Shown piece by piece: positions 44,761-53,353 of a stretch of DNA of 60,990 nucleotides. The position numbers were made by a program, and so were the translations under genes. How positions within the stretch are numbered: position 1 is the first letter of the stretch; each line of letters opens with the position of its first letter. Origin of the DNA: Reyranella massiliensis 521 (GTDB lineage: Bacteria > Pseudomonadota > Alphaproteobacteria > Reyranellales > Reyranellaceae); the NCBI GenBank assembly GCA_945860205.1, contig CAMARK010000016.1, forward strand, positions 1 through 60,990, read 5' to 3'. The notes below the pieces were generated by a model. The model saw only the letters and a list, made by a program, of their open reading frames with translations. It had not been told where the DNA came from and did not search any database.

Positions 44761-46125
44761 ATGAGTCTCCATCGCATGCTCATGGCCCGCGCGGCCGAAG
44801 CCAAGCCGCTGCGCATCGGCGTGATCGGCGCCGGCAAGTTCGGCTCGATGTACCTGTCGCAGATTCCGACGACACCGGGCATCCACCTGCTGGGCATCGC
44901 CGACCTCTCGCCGCCCCGCGCGCGCGAGAACCTGGCGCGGCTGGGCTGGAAGCCCGAGGTCACGGGAGCAACCTCCTTCGCCGAGGCTCGCAAGCACGGC
45001 AGCACCTACCTCACCGAGGACTGGCGCGCCCTGGTCAACCATCCCGAGATCGACATCATCGTGGAATCGACCGGTGATCCGATCGCCGCCGTCGAGCATG
45101 CGCTGGAGGCTTTCAAGCACGGCAAGAGCGTGGTGATGGTGACGGTCGAGGCCGACGCCTTCTGCGGTCCCCTGCTGGCCAAGCGCGCCGCGCAAGCCGG
45201 CGTGATTTATAGCCTCGCCTATGGCGACCAGCCGGCGCTGATTTGCGAGCTGGTCGACTGGGCGCGCACCTCGGGCTTCGAGGTGACGGCGGCCGGCCGC
45301 GGCCACAAATGGCTGCCGCACTTTGCGCAGTCGACGCCCGAGACGGTATGGAAATACTGGGGCCTGAACGAAGAGCAAGCCAAGCGCGGGGGCTTGAATC
45401 CCAAGATGTTCAATTCCTTCCTCGACGGTTCCAAGCCCGCCATCGAGAGCACCGCTGTCGCCAACGCCACCGGCCTCACGCCGGCGCCGGATGGCCTCGC
45501 CTTCCCGCCCTGCTCGGTCGAGGACCTGCCGTTCGTGATGCGGCCGATCTCCGAGGGTGGCCAGCTCCATCATAAAGGCCAGGTCGAGGTCGCCTCCTCG
45601 CTGGAGCGCGACGGCCGCGCCATTCCCTACGAGATCCGCAAGGGCGTGTGGGTCGTGTTCGAGGCCGCCACCGACTACCAGAAGAACTGCTTCGAAGAGT
45701 ACATGCTCTGCACCGATCCCTCGGGCCGCTACTCCGTCATGTACAAGCGCTGGCACCTGATCGGCCTGGAGGTCGGCATGTCGGTGGCCTCGATCGGCCT
45801 GCGCAAGGAGCCGACCGGCTGCCCGATCGGCTTCCATGCCGACGTGATCGCCACCGCCAAGCGCGACCTCAAGCCCGGCGAGATGCTGGACGGCGAGGGC
45901 GGCTACACCGTCTACGGCAAGCTGTTCCCGGCCGGGAAGTCGACGGGTCTCGGCAGCCTCCCCCTCGGCCTCGCCCACAATGTGAAGCTGCTGAAGCCGA
46001 TCAAGGCCGGCCAGTCGCTCACCTACGCCGACGTGGCGATGGACGAGACGCTGACGGCCGTGAAGATCCGCCGCGAAATGGAACGGGATTTCGCGCCGGC
46101 TGCGGCCAGGATCGCTGCCCAGTAG
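44761..46125 (+). CDS. NAD(P)-dependent oxidoreductase with SAF domain (homoserine-dehydrogenase-like)
   Basis: 454 residues. An N-terminal Rossmann domain starts LRIGVIGAGKFGSMYL; the middle catalytic domain contains HKWLPHFAQSTPE and STAVANATGL; and the C-terminal part (from about residue 360) is an SAF-type domain (DLKPGEMLDGEGGYTVYGKL). This two-domain arrangement is known in oxidoreductases acting on sugar acids or related compounds. CGGAGGAAACA precedes the ATG. Third gene of the GntR operon. Substrate unknown. Confidence 0.82.
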   Translation: MSLHRMLMARAAEAKPLRIGVIGAGKFGSMYLSQIPTTPGIHLLGIADLSPPRARENLARLGWKPEVTGATSFAEARKHGSTYLTEDWRALVNHPEIDIIVESTGDPIAAVEHALEAFKHGKSVVMVTVEADAFCGPLLAKRAAQAGVIYSLAYGDQPALICELVDWARTSGFEVTAAGRGHKWLPHFAQSTPETVWKYWGLNEEQAKRGGLNPKMFNSFLDGSKPAIESTAVANATGLTPAPDGLAFPPCSVEDLPFVMRPISEGGQLHHKGQVEVASSLERDGRAIPYEIRKGVWVVFEAATDYQKNCFEEYMLCTDPSGRYSVMYKRWHLIGLEVGMSVASIGLRKEPTGCPIGFHADVIATAKRDLKPGEMLDGEGGYTVYGKLFPAGKSTGLGSLPLGLAHNVKLLKPIKAGQSLTYADVAMDETLTAVKIRREMERDFAPAAARIAAQ

Positions 46126-46169
46126 GTTTTCCGGCGACGAGTGCCCTGAGTTCGTTTGACGTCACCAAA

Positions 46170-46225
46170 TGTTCATGTGAAAGTCATATGAACGAAAAGA
46201 AAGGTCTCTACTGTTCATTCGAACA
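46170..46225 (+). promoter_or_regulatory. Two GlpR-like operator halves upstream of the DeoR gene
   Basis: GTTCAT (46171-46176) faces ATGAAC (46188-46193) in a 23-base inverted repeat, and TGTTC (46212-46216) faces GAACA (46221-46225). Both share TGTTC/GAACA with the E. coli GlpR operator, and their centres are about 36 bases apart. They lie directly before the gene encoding the DeoR-family protein, so self-regulation is likely. Confidence 0.55.
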
Positions 46226-46267
46226 ATGCAGACCGAACGGGACAGGAAACGGGCACAGGATCCGGCA

Positions 46268-47071
46268 ATGCTGGCGGAAGATCGCGCGCGCGCCATCGTG
46301 GAGCTCGTCCGCACGGACGGATTCCAGGCCATCGACACGCTGGCGCTCCAGTTCGGAGTGACGCCGCAGACGATCCGCCGTGACGTGAACCTGCTGTGCG
46401 ACCGTGGCCTGCTGCGCCGGCGCCATGGCGGGGTCGAGCTGCCGCCCGAAGGCGAGAACCTCGCCTACCCGGCCCGCCAGGTCCTGAACATCGACGCCAA
46501 GCGCCGCATCGCGCAGCTCGTGGCGCGCGAGGTGCCCGAAGGGGCCTCGCTCTTCTGCGGCATCGGCACCACGCCCGAGCAATGTGCGCTGGCGCTTGCC
46601 GACCATTCAGGCCTGCGCGTGATGACCAATAATCTCAACGCCGCGCTGGCCCTCAGCCGTAACGCCTCGTGCGAGATCACCGTGGCGGGCGGGCGTTTGC
46701 GCAATCTCGACCGCGACGTGGTCGCAGGCGATGCGCACGGCTTCTTCAGCCGGTTCGCCGTCGACATCGGCATCTACGGCGTCGGCGGCGTGTCCGACGA
46801 CGGCACGCTGCTCGATTTCAGCACCGACGAAGTGACCATGCGTAGCGAACTGGCGCAGCATTGCCGGCAGCGCTTCCTCGTCCTCGATCATTCCAAGTTC
46901 GGTCGCGGTGCCACCGTGCGCGGCGGCCATGTCGCCGAGGCGAGCATCGTCTTCACCGATCGCCCGGTTCCCGCCGCCATCGCCCAGCTGCTGCACGATG
47001 CCAGAGTGCGTCTCGTGTTCTGGTCCGACGACGTTTCCAACGCTTCAACAAGTCAAACAAGGAGGGGCTGA
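46268..47071 (+). CDS. DeoR-family regulator, GlpR-like
   Basis: 267 residues from ATG 46268; ATG 46226 would add 14 but abuts the operator. AGGATCC seven bases before ATG 46268 supports it. The DeoR HTH is at the N-terminus (QAIDTLALQFGVTPQTIRRDVNLL) and the sensor domain (MTNNLNAALALS, GGRLRNLDRDVVAG, GIGTTPEQCALALA) binds a phosphorylated sugar or alcohol in known relatives. Followed with 4 bases' gap by the ABC binding protein gene. Confidence 0.9.
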   Translation: MLAEDRARAIVELVRTDGFQAIDTLALQFGVTPQTIRRDVNLLCDRGLLRRRHGGVELPPEGENLAYPARQVLNIDAKRRIAQLVAREVPEGASLFCGIGTTPEQCALALADHSGLRVMTNNLNAALALSRNASCEITVAGGRLRNLDRDVVAGDAHGFFSRFAVDIGIYGVGGVSDDGTLLDFSTDEVTMRSELAQHCRQRFLVLDHSKFGRGATVRGGHVAEASIVFTDRPVPAAIAQLLHDARVRLVFWSDDVSNASTSQTRRG

Positions 47072-47075
47072 TCCC

Positions 47076-48086
47076 ATGTTGAAACATCTCGCATTTGCCG
47101 CAGTACTCAGCATCGCCGCATTGGGCACCGTGACGGATGCCGCCGCCCAGCAGCGGGCCATCTGCTACAACTGCCCGCCGGAATGGGCCGACTGGGGCTC
47201 GCAGCTCAAGGCCATCCAGGCCAAGCTCGGCATCCAGGTACCGCCCGACAACAAGAACTCGGGCCAGGCCATCGCCGCGCTGATCGCCGAAAAGGCCAAC
47301 CCGGTAGCCGACGTCACCTATCTCGGCGGCATCGCCGCCGACCCAGCCAAGGATGCCGGCGTGCTGACGCCGTACAAGCCGAAGAACTGGGAGAAAATCC
47401 CGGCCGACCTCAAGGATCCCGACGGCAACTGGTTCACGATCCACTCCGGCACCTTAGGCCTGTTCGTGAACAAGGCTGCGCTCGGCAACAAGCCGGTGCC
47501 GCAGAGCTGGGCCGACCTCTTGAAACCCGAATACAAGGGTCTCGTCGGCTATCTCGACCCGACCTCCGCGGCGGTCGGCCAGCTGGGCGTCATGGCGATC
47601 AACCTCGCGCTCGGCGGCACCTACGACAATCTCGATCCGGCGATCAAGTACTTCAAGGAGCTGGCCAAGAACCAGCCGATCGTGCCGAAGCAGACGTCCT
47701 ACGCCCGCGTCATCTCCGGCGAGATCCCGATCCTGCTCGACTACGACTTCAACGCCTATCGCGGCCAGTACAAGGACAATGCACCGGTGCAATTCGTCAT
47801 CCCGAAGGAAGGCACGCTGGTGTTCCCCTACGTGATGGGCCTGGTGAACAAGGGTCCCAACCCGGACAACGGCAAGAAGGTGCTCGATTTCGTGCTGTCG
47901 GACGAGAGCCAGGCGATGTGGGGCAACGCCTATCTGCGCCCGGTGTTCGCCGACAGACTGTCGGCCGAAGCCAAAGCCAAGTTCCTGCCCGATGCCGAGT
48001 ATGCCCGCGCCAAGGCAGTGGACCTGAAGAGCCTGGCGAAGGCGCAGGCCCAGATCGTCGAGCGTTACCGCAAGGAAGTGAACTGA
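47076..48086 (+). CDS. ABC transporter substrate-binding protein (family 1, iron/phosphonate-type)
   Basis: 336 residues; secreted via MLKHLAFAAVLSIAALGT...AAA with cleavage near residue 25. AAGGAGGGGCTG before the ATG fixes the start. Mature motifs include CYNCPPEWADWG (two cysteines), VTYLGGIAA, GLVGYLDPTSAAVG and DYDFNAYRGQY. The fold is type II, as in ferric, spermidine and phosphonate binding proteins. It should capture the ligand of this operon outside the membrane. A strong hairpin follows the gene. Confidence 0.92.
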   Translation: MLKHLAFAAVLSIAALGTVTDAAAQQRAICYNCPPEWADWGSQLKAIQAKLGIQVPPDNKNSGQAIAALIAEKANPVADVTYLGGIAADPAKDAGVLTPYKPKNWEKIPADLKDPDGNWFTIHSGTLGLFVNKAALGNKPVPQSWADLLKPEYKGLVGYLDPTSAAVGQLGVMAINLALGGTYDNLDPAIKYFKELAKNQPIVPKQTSYARVISGEIPILLDYDFNAYRGQYKDNAPVQFVIPKEGTLVFPYVMGLVNKGPNPDNGKKVLDFVLSDESQAMWGNAYLRPVFADRLSAEAKAKFLPDAEYARAKAVDLKSLAKAQAQIVERYRKEVN

Positions 48087-48109
48087 CCGACACTTCGACA
48101 TCGAAGGCG

Positions 48110-48139
48110 CGGCGGGACGGTCACTCGGCCGTCCCGCCG
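48110..48139 (+). other. Intra-operon hairpin after the binding-protein gene
   Basis: CGGCGGGACGG and CCGTCCCGCCG form a perfect 11-base stem around TCACTCGG. No T-run. It lies between the binding protein stop and the permease start, a classic place (as in malE-malF) to stabilise the upstream message and raise the binding-protein level relative to the membrane parts. Confidence 0.7.
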
Positions 48140-48164
48140 ATGCGCGTCTGAGGAATTGCCCCGC

Positions 48165-48983
48165 ATGCGGCCCGAAACCCGCCGATTAGTCCTCCTGTTG
48201 CTTCCGGCTGGCGTGTTCTTCGCGGCCTTCTTCCTGCTGCCAATGGCGCAGCTTTTCTTCATCGGCGGCAGCGGCAAGACCGGCTGGGCCGCCTACGCCG
48301 CCATCCTCACCGATCTCAACTACTTCAACAGCCTCGTCTCCACGCTGGGCGTCGCTGCCGCCACGACGATCGTGACGCTGGTCATCAGCGGCATTTCTGG
48401 TGTCTTCCTGCAGCGTCACAGGTTTCCCGGAAACGCCGCGCTGGTGGCGATGCTGACTTTCCCGCTCGCGTTCCCCGGCGTGGTGATCGGCTTCATGGTG
48501 ATCATGCTGGCCGGCCGCCAGGGGCTGATCGGCCAGGTCAGCCAGGCCATCACCGGCGACAAGGTGGTGTTCGCCTATTCGATGGCCGGCCTGTTCATGG
48601 GCTACGTCTATTTCTCGGTGCCGCGCACCATCCTCACCGTGATGGCGGCGGCCGAAAAGCTCGACCCCAAGCTGGAAGAGGCCGCCCGCTCGCTCGGCGC
48701 CTCGCCCTGGCGAGTCGCCTTGGATGTGATCATTCCCGGCCTGAAGCCGGCCTTCATCTCGGCCGGTGCGATCTGCTTCGCCACTGCCGTCGGCGCCTTC
48801 GGCACGGCGTTCACCCTGGCCACCCGCATCAACGTGCTGCCGATGGTGATCTATACCGAATTCACCCTATCGGCCAACATCGCCATGGCGGCGGCACTGA
48901 GCTTCGTGCTGGGCGCCGTCACCTGGGCGGTATTGGCGATCGCACGCACGGCCGCCGGATCCACTGTCGCGGCCGCAGGATGA
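48165..48983 (+). CDS. ABC transporter permease (first)
   Basis: 272 residues with six hydrophobic segments. The cytoplasmic EAA loop reads EEAARSLGASPWRVALDVIIPG. ATG 48165 was chosen; a TTG three codons upstream is weaker. It pairs with the permease at 48988 to form the channel. Confidence 0.92.
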   Translation: MRPETRRLVLLLLPAGVFFAAFFLLPMAQLFFIGGSGKTGWAAYAAILTDLNYFNSLVSTLGVAAATTIVTLVISGISGVFLQRHRFPGNAALVAMLTFPLAFPGVVIGFMVIMLAGRQGLIGQVSQAITGDKVVFAYSMAGLFMGYVYFSVPRTILTVMAAAEKLDPKLEEAARSLGASPWRVALDVIIPGLKPAFISAGAICFATAVGAFGTAFTLATRINVLPMVIYTEFTLSANIAMAAALSFVLGAVTWAVLAIARTAAGSTVAAAG

Positions 48984-48987
48984 TGCC

Positions 48988-49794
48988 GTGAAGAACAAAT
49001 GGCTCTTCGCCCTGCAGCTCGGCTTTACCCTGCTGGTCTGCGCCTTCCTGATCGTGCCGGTGATCCTCTCGATCCTCGCCGGCCTGACCGTGAACTACCT
49101 GGTCGGACTGGAAAGCGGGCTGACCTTGCGCTGGGTCATCGAGGTGTGGAACGGCTATCGCGACACCATCTTCCTCTCTATTGGCATCTCGCTCGCCTGC
49201 CTCGCCGTTACACTCGTCATCGGCATTCCCGCCGCTTACGTGCTGGCCAAGCGCCAGAACGCGTTCACACGCGCGATCGAGGAGCTTCTGGTGATGCCGG
49301 TGGCGGTCCCAGGCCTCGCGACCGCGCTGGCCCTGATCGTCACCTACGGCGGCCTGCCGGGCTTCCGCACTTCGTGGCTCTTCATCCTCGTGGGCCACGT
49401 GCTCTTCACGCTGCCCTTCATGGTGCGCAGCGTGCTCGCCGTGCTGAGCGCCATCGATCTCAAGACGCTGGAGGAAGGGGCCGCCTCGCTGGGTGCCGGC
49501 TTCTGGCCGCGCTTCCGCGACATCGTTCTGCCCAATTGCCGGACCGGCATCCTCGCCGGCTCGCTGATGGTGGTGACGCTCTCGATGGGCGAATTCAACA
49601 TGACCTGGCTGCTCCACACGCCGTTCACCAAGACGCTTCCGGTTGGTCTTGCCGACGCCTATGCGTCGCTGCGTCTGGAGATCGGCAGCGCCTACACCCT
49701 GGTGTTTTTCCTGATGATCATGCCGCTATTGCTGGCGTTGCAGGCCTTTGCCAAGCCGCGTCCGAAGAAGTTCGTGGCGGAGGAAACGGAATGA
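48988..49794 (+). CDS. ABC transporter permease (second)
   Basis: 268 residues with six hydrophobic segments and EAA loop EEGAASLGAGFWPRFRDIVLPN. The start is GTG 48988, 4 bases after the first permease. Its stop overlaps the ATPase start (ATGA), so the two are coupled. Confidence 0.92.
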   Translation: MKNKWLFALQLGFTLLVCAFLIVPVILSILAGLTVNYLVGLESGLTLRWVIEVWNGYRDTIFLSIGISLACLAVTLVIGIPAAYVLAKRQNAFTRAIEELLVMPVAVPGLATALALIVTYGGLPGFRTSWLFILVGHVLFTLPFMVRSVLAVLSAIDLKTLEEGAASLGAGFWPRFRDIVLPNCRTGILAGSLMVVTLSMGEFNMTWLLHTPFTKTLPVGLADAYASLRLEIGSAYTLVFFLMIMPLLLALQAFAKPRPKKFVAEETE

Positions 49795-50840
49795 TGACCG
49801 AAACCAGCAAGCCACTCGCGATCGCGCTCGAGAACTGCGCCAAGACCTTCCCCGACGGCACCAGAGCGCTCGAGCCGCTCGACTTCGCTATCGAAGCCGG
49901 CGAGACCGTCGTGTTCCTCGGGCCCTCCGGCTGCGGCAAGACCACGACCTTGCGCATCATCGCCGGACTGGAGGAGCCCGATGCGGGCGGCCGGGTCCTG
50001 TTCGACGGCGAGGACGTCACGCACCTGCCCATCGAGCAGCGCAACGTCGGCATGGTGTTCCAGTCCTATGCGCTGTTCCCCAACATGACGGTGGCCGGGA
50101 ACGTCGGCTACGGGCTCAGGATACGCAAGACGCCCGACGCGCAGGTCAAGGCGCGCGTGGCCGAGATGCTGGCCATGATGCAGATCACGAAGCTGGCCGA
50201 CCGTCGCGTCGACCAGCTCTCGGGTGGGCAGCGCCAGCGTGTGGCCCTGGCCCGCGCCATCGCCGTGCGGCCACGCGCGCTCCTGCTGGACGAGCCGCTG
50301 ACGGCACTGGACGCCAAACTGCGCGATACTCTGAGGCTGGAAATCGACTCGCTGCTCAGGTCGCTCGGCATCACGGCGATCTACGTGACGCACGACCAGG
50401 CCGAAGCAATGGCGCTCGGTGACCGCATCGTGGTCATGGAGCATGGACGCGTCGCCCAGATCGGGAAACCACGCGAAATCTACCAGCGCCCGGCCACGCG
50501 TTTCGTCGCCGAGTTCATCGGCACGATGAATCGCCTGACCGGCGCCACGAAAAACGGCGTGTTCAGCTGTCGCGCCGGCGATCTCGCCTGGAACGAAGCC
50601 CCGGATCACGCGACCGAGCTCCTGTTCCGACCCGAAGATATCCGCATCGCCGAGAGCCACGAGCCTTCTCGCCTGCAAGGCAAGGTGGCAGCCGCCTTCT
50701 TCCTGGGCGACCGTACGCGCCTGTTCGTCGAGGTGGGCGAGGCGCGGCCGCTGGTGATCGAGAGCACGGCGCGACGCGATTTCAGCCACGGCGAAACGGT
50801 GGGCCTGGCCATCGATCCGCGCGGACTACTCGTACTGTGA
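49791..50840 (+). CDS. ABC transporter ATP-binding protein (PotA/CysA-type)
   Basis: 349 residues. Walker A GPSGCGKT, Q-loop VFQSYALFPNMTV, signature LSGGQRQRVALARA, Walker B LLLDEPLTALD, H-loop HDQAEA. The C-terminal third is a TOBE-like domain (LLFRPEDIRI, VEVGEARPL) common to polyamine, sulfate and phosphonate importers. Energises the permease pair. Followed 10 bases later by the phosphodiesterase. Confidence 0.95.
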   Translation: MMTETSKPLAIALENCAKTFPDGTRALEPLDFAIEAGETVVFLGPSGCGKTTTLRIIAGLEEPDAGGRVLFDGEDVTHLPIEQRNVGMVFQSYALFPNMTVAGNVGYGLRIRKTPDAQVKARVAEMLAMMQITKLADRRVDQLSGGQRQRVALARAIAVRPRALLLDEPLTALDAKLRDTLRLEIDSLLRSLGITAIYVTHDQAEAMALGDRIVVMEHGRVAQIGKPREIYQRPATRFVAEFIGTMNRLTGATKNGVFSCRAGDLAWNEAPDHATELLFRPEDIRIAESHEPSRLQGKVAAAFFLGDRTRLFVEVGEARPLVIESTARRDFSHGETVGLAIDPRGLLVL

Positions 50841-50850
50841 GGACCCTGCC

Positions 50851-51672
50851 ATGCTGATCGCACAGATCACGGATACCCATATCAAACTGCCGGGAAAGCT
50901 CGCCTACAAGAAGGTCGACACGGCGGCCATGCTGGAGCGCTGCGTGCAGGAGCTGCTGGCGCTCGAGCCGCAACCCGATCTCGTTCTCCTGACCGGCGAT
51001 CTGGTCGACCTCGGCCGGCCCGAGGAATACGAGCACCTCAAATCGATCCTGGCGCCGATCAGGCAGCGCATCATCGTCATCCCCGGCAACCATGACGATC
51101 GCGACGCGATGCGCGACGCCTTTCGCGACGGCGGCTACCTGCCGGCCACGGCCAAGTTCCTGCAGTTCGCCATCGACGGCGAGTATCCCTTGCGCATCGT
51201 CGGACTGGACACGCTGATCCCGGGACAAGGTGGCGGCGAACTCTGCCCGGAAAGGCTCGATTGGCTCGATCGAACGTTGGCAGAGAAGCCCGACGCACCG
51301 ACCCTGGTGCTGATGCACCATCCGCCGTTCGTGACGGGCATCGGTCACATGGACAAGATCGGCCTCAAGGGCCGCGACGAATTCGCCGCCATCATGAAAC
51401 GACACGCCCAAGTCGAACTCATCCTGTGCGGACACCTGCATCGCACGATACGCGCCCAGGTCGGCGGCCGGCCGGCGCTGACCTGCCCCAGCCCCGCCCA
51501 TCAGGTCGCGCTCGACATCGATCCTGATGCGCCGAGCTGCTTCCGCATGGAACCGCCGGGCTTCATGCTGCACTGGTGGAATGACGGAAAGCTGATCACT
51601 CATACCGCCGTCATCGGCGACTATGATGGGCCTTATCCGTTTTTCGACGCCGACGGCAGGCTGATCGACTGA
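50851..51672 (+). CDS. GpdQ-like calcineurin-type metallophosphodiesterase
   Basis: 273 residues, normal for the class. The binuclear metal motifs are in order: ITDTHIK, GDLVDLG, PGNHDDR, HHPPF and GHLHR. The N-terminal half is closest by eye to Enterobacter GpdQ, a glycerophosphodiesterase with wide phosphodiester specificity; CpdA-type cAMP phosphodiesterases are the alternative. No signal peptide, so it acts on imported substrate. Last gene of the DeoR-ABC operon. Confidence 0.88.
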   Translation: MLIAQITDTHIKLPGKLAYKKVDTAAMLERCVQELLALEPQPDLVLLTGDLVDLGRPEEYEHLKSILAPIRQRIIVIPGNHDDRDAMRDAFRDGGYLPATAKFLQFAIDGEYPLRIVGLDTLIPGQGGGELCPERLDWLDRTLAEKPDAPTLVLMHHPPFVTGIGHMDKIGLKGRDEFAAIMKRHAQVELILCGHLHRTIRAQVGGRPALTCPSPAHQVALDIDPDAPSCFRMEPPGFMLHWWNDGKLITHTAVIGDYDGPYPFFDADGRLID

Positions 51673-51691
51673 ATGGGATGAACGGCGCGCC

Positions 51692-52267
51692 CTAAAGCGC
51701 GTGCTCGGGATCCTTGGCTTGATCCTTGGCGGATGGCTTGCCCTCGGCCTCGTCGCGTTCCTTCTCCTTCCGCGCCTTGAGCAGCTTGCGGAGGATCATG
51801 TTGCGCTTCAGCGACGAGATGTGGTCGATGAACAGGACTCCGTCGAGATGGTCGATCTCATGCTGGACGCAAGTGGCCAGCAGCCCCTCGCAGGCCAGTT
51901 CCTGTTGCTTGCCGTCGCGATCGAGATAGCGCACCCGGACGTTCTCCGGCCGCGCGACGTCCGAATAGTGATCGGGCACCGACAGGCAGCCTTCCTCGTA
52001 GATCACGTCGTCGTCCGAGGCCTCGACGATCTCCGGATTGGCCATGAACAGCGGCCCGGTCTTCGTTTCCTCGCGGTCGATGTCGAGCACGATGACGCGC
52101 TTCAGGGCGCCCACTTGCGGGGCGGCGAGCCCGATGCCGGGCGCGTCGTACATCGTCTCCAGCATGTCATCCATGAGCTGGCGCACGTCGGCGTCCACCG
52201 TCTCGACCGGCAGGGATTTCTTCTTCAGGCGCGGATCAGGGGCCGTCAGGATGGGGAGCAGAGCCAT
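51692..52267 (-). CDS. def: Peptide deformylase
   Basis: 191 residues. Removes the formyl group from nascent N-terminal methionine. GIGLAAPQVG, EEGCLSVP (Cys94) and QHEIDHLDG (His136, Glu137, His140) are the three family motifs with the iron ligands. A basic/acidic C-terminal extension (about 30 residues) with Lys and Glu runs is not essential in other deformylases. It is convergent with the phosphodiesterase gene and downstream of argB, separated by 52 bases. Confidence 0.97.
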   Translation of the reverse strand: MALLPILTAPDPRLKKKSLPVETVDADVRQLMDDMLETMYDAPGIGLAAPQVGALKRVIVLDIDREETKTGPLFMANPEIVEASDDDVIYEEGCLSVPDHYSDVARPENVRVRYLDRDGKQQELACEGLLATCVQHEIDHLDGVLFIDHISSLKRNMILRKLLKARKEKERDEAEGKPSAKDQAKDPEHAL

Positions 52268-52319
52268 GGATGCCTAAATATGCAGCGGAATCAGGCGTTT
52301 CAAGCCCAAATCGGACGGG

Positions 52320-53252
52320 TCAGTTGCGTGTCACCATCGTTCCCACACCGGATTCGGTGAAGACCTCCAGCAGGAGCGCATGCGGCACCCGGCCATCCAT
52401 GATGACGGCAGCCTCGACGCCGCTGTTCACCGCGTCGATGCAGTTCTCGACCTTGGGGATCATGCCGCCCGAGATCGTGCCGTCGGCGATCAGGGCCCGC
52501 GCCTGCTCGACCGTCATGTCGTTGATGAGCTTGCCGTTCTTGTCGAGGACGCCCGGGACGTCGGTCAGGAACAGGAGGCGCTTGGCCCGCATGGCGCCGG
52601 CGATCGCGCCGGCCGAGGTGTCGGCGTTGATGTTGTAGGTAAGCTCGTCGTCGACGCCGAAGCCGATCGGCGCCACCACGGGAATGACGTCGGCGCGACG
52701 CAGCTGCTCCAGCACCATGACGTTGATCTTGGCGGGCTCGCCCACCTGCTTGAGATCGACCTTCAGGAGTTCGCCGGTCTTGGGATCGCGCATTTCCACG
52801 ACCTTGCGGGCCAGGATCAGGTTGCCGTCCTTGCCGCAGATGCCGACGGCGATGCCGCCGCATTCGTTGATGTCGGCGACGATCGCCTTGTTGATCGAGC
52901 CGGCCAGCACCATTTCGACGATTTCCATGGTGGCGGCGTCGGTGACGCGAAGGCCATTGACGAAGGTGCTCTTGAGGCCGACCCGCTCCAGCATCTTGTT
53001 GATCTGCGGCCCGCCACCATGAACCACGATCGGATTCATGCCGACCTGCTTCATCAGCACGATGTCGCGCGCGACCAGGTCGCCCAGCTTGGGATCGGTC
53101 ATGGCATGGCCGCCATACTTCACGACGAAGGTGGCGTCGTTGTGCCGGCGCATGTAGGGCAGCGCCTTGGAGATGGTCTCCGCCATGCGGATGAGCCGCC
53201 TCTGTTCCTTGTCGGTCTGAACCGGCTCGGCCATTTCTCGTGCCCCGATCAT
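52320..53252 (-). CDS. argB: Acetylglutamate kinase
   Basis: 310 residues. Phosphorylates N-acetylglutamate, the second step of arginine synthesis. [19 protein letters not shown] and the AK-family C-terminal motif ([10 protein letters not shown]) are conserved. Two starts are possible: ATG 53252 has GAGAGGG six bases upstream, and ATG 53234 has none. The Shine-Dalgarno of the first lies inside a hairpin (53258-53281). In relatives this gene usually follows engB; here a 2OG oxygenase gene on the other strand separates them. Confidence 0.96.
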   Translation of the reverse strand: MIGAREMAEPVQTDKEQRRLIRMAETISKALPYMRRHNDATFVVKYGGHAMTDPKLGDLVARDIVLMKQVGMNPIVVHGGGPQINKMLERVGLKSTFVNGLRVTDAATMEIVEMVLAGSINKAIVADINECGGIAVGICGKDGNLILARKVVEMRDPKTGELLKVDLKQVGEPAKINVMVLEQLRRADVIPVVAPIGFGVDDELTYNINADTSAGAIAGAMRAKRLLFLTDVPGVLDKNGKLINDMTVEQARALIADGTISGGMIPKVENCIDAVNSGVEAAVIMDGRVPHALLLEVFTESGVGTMVTRN

Positions 53253-53257
53253 GAAAA

Positions 53258-53281
53258 GCCCTCTCCGCGCCGGGAGAGGGC
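53258..53281 (-). promoter_or_regulatory. argB: Hairpin covering the argB ribosome binding site
   Basis: GCCCTCTCC and GGAGAGGGC form a perfect 9-base stem with a 6-base loop. On the transcribed strand the GAGAGGG Shine-Dalgarno is inside the stem, 6 bases before ATG 53252. It could lower argB translation; it also resembles a widespread intergenic repeat, so either role is possible. Confidence 0.45.
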
Positions 53282-53353
53282 CAAGGTCAGCAAGCCATTA
53301 TATCAGTCGCGTGCCGGATAGAAGAGCGTCGTTCGACGCGGCAAGATGCCCGG

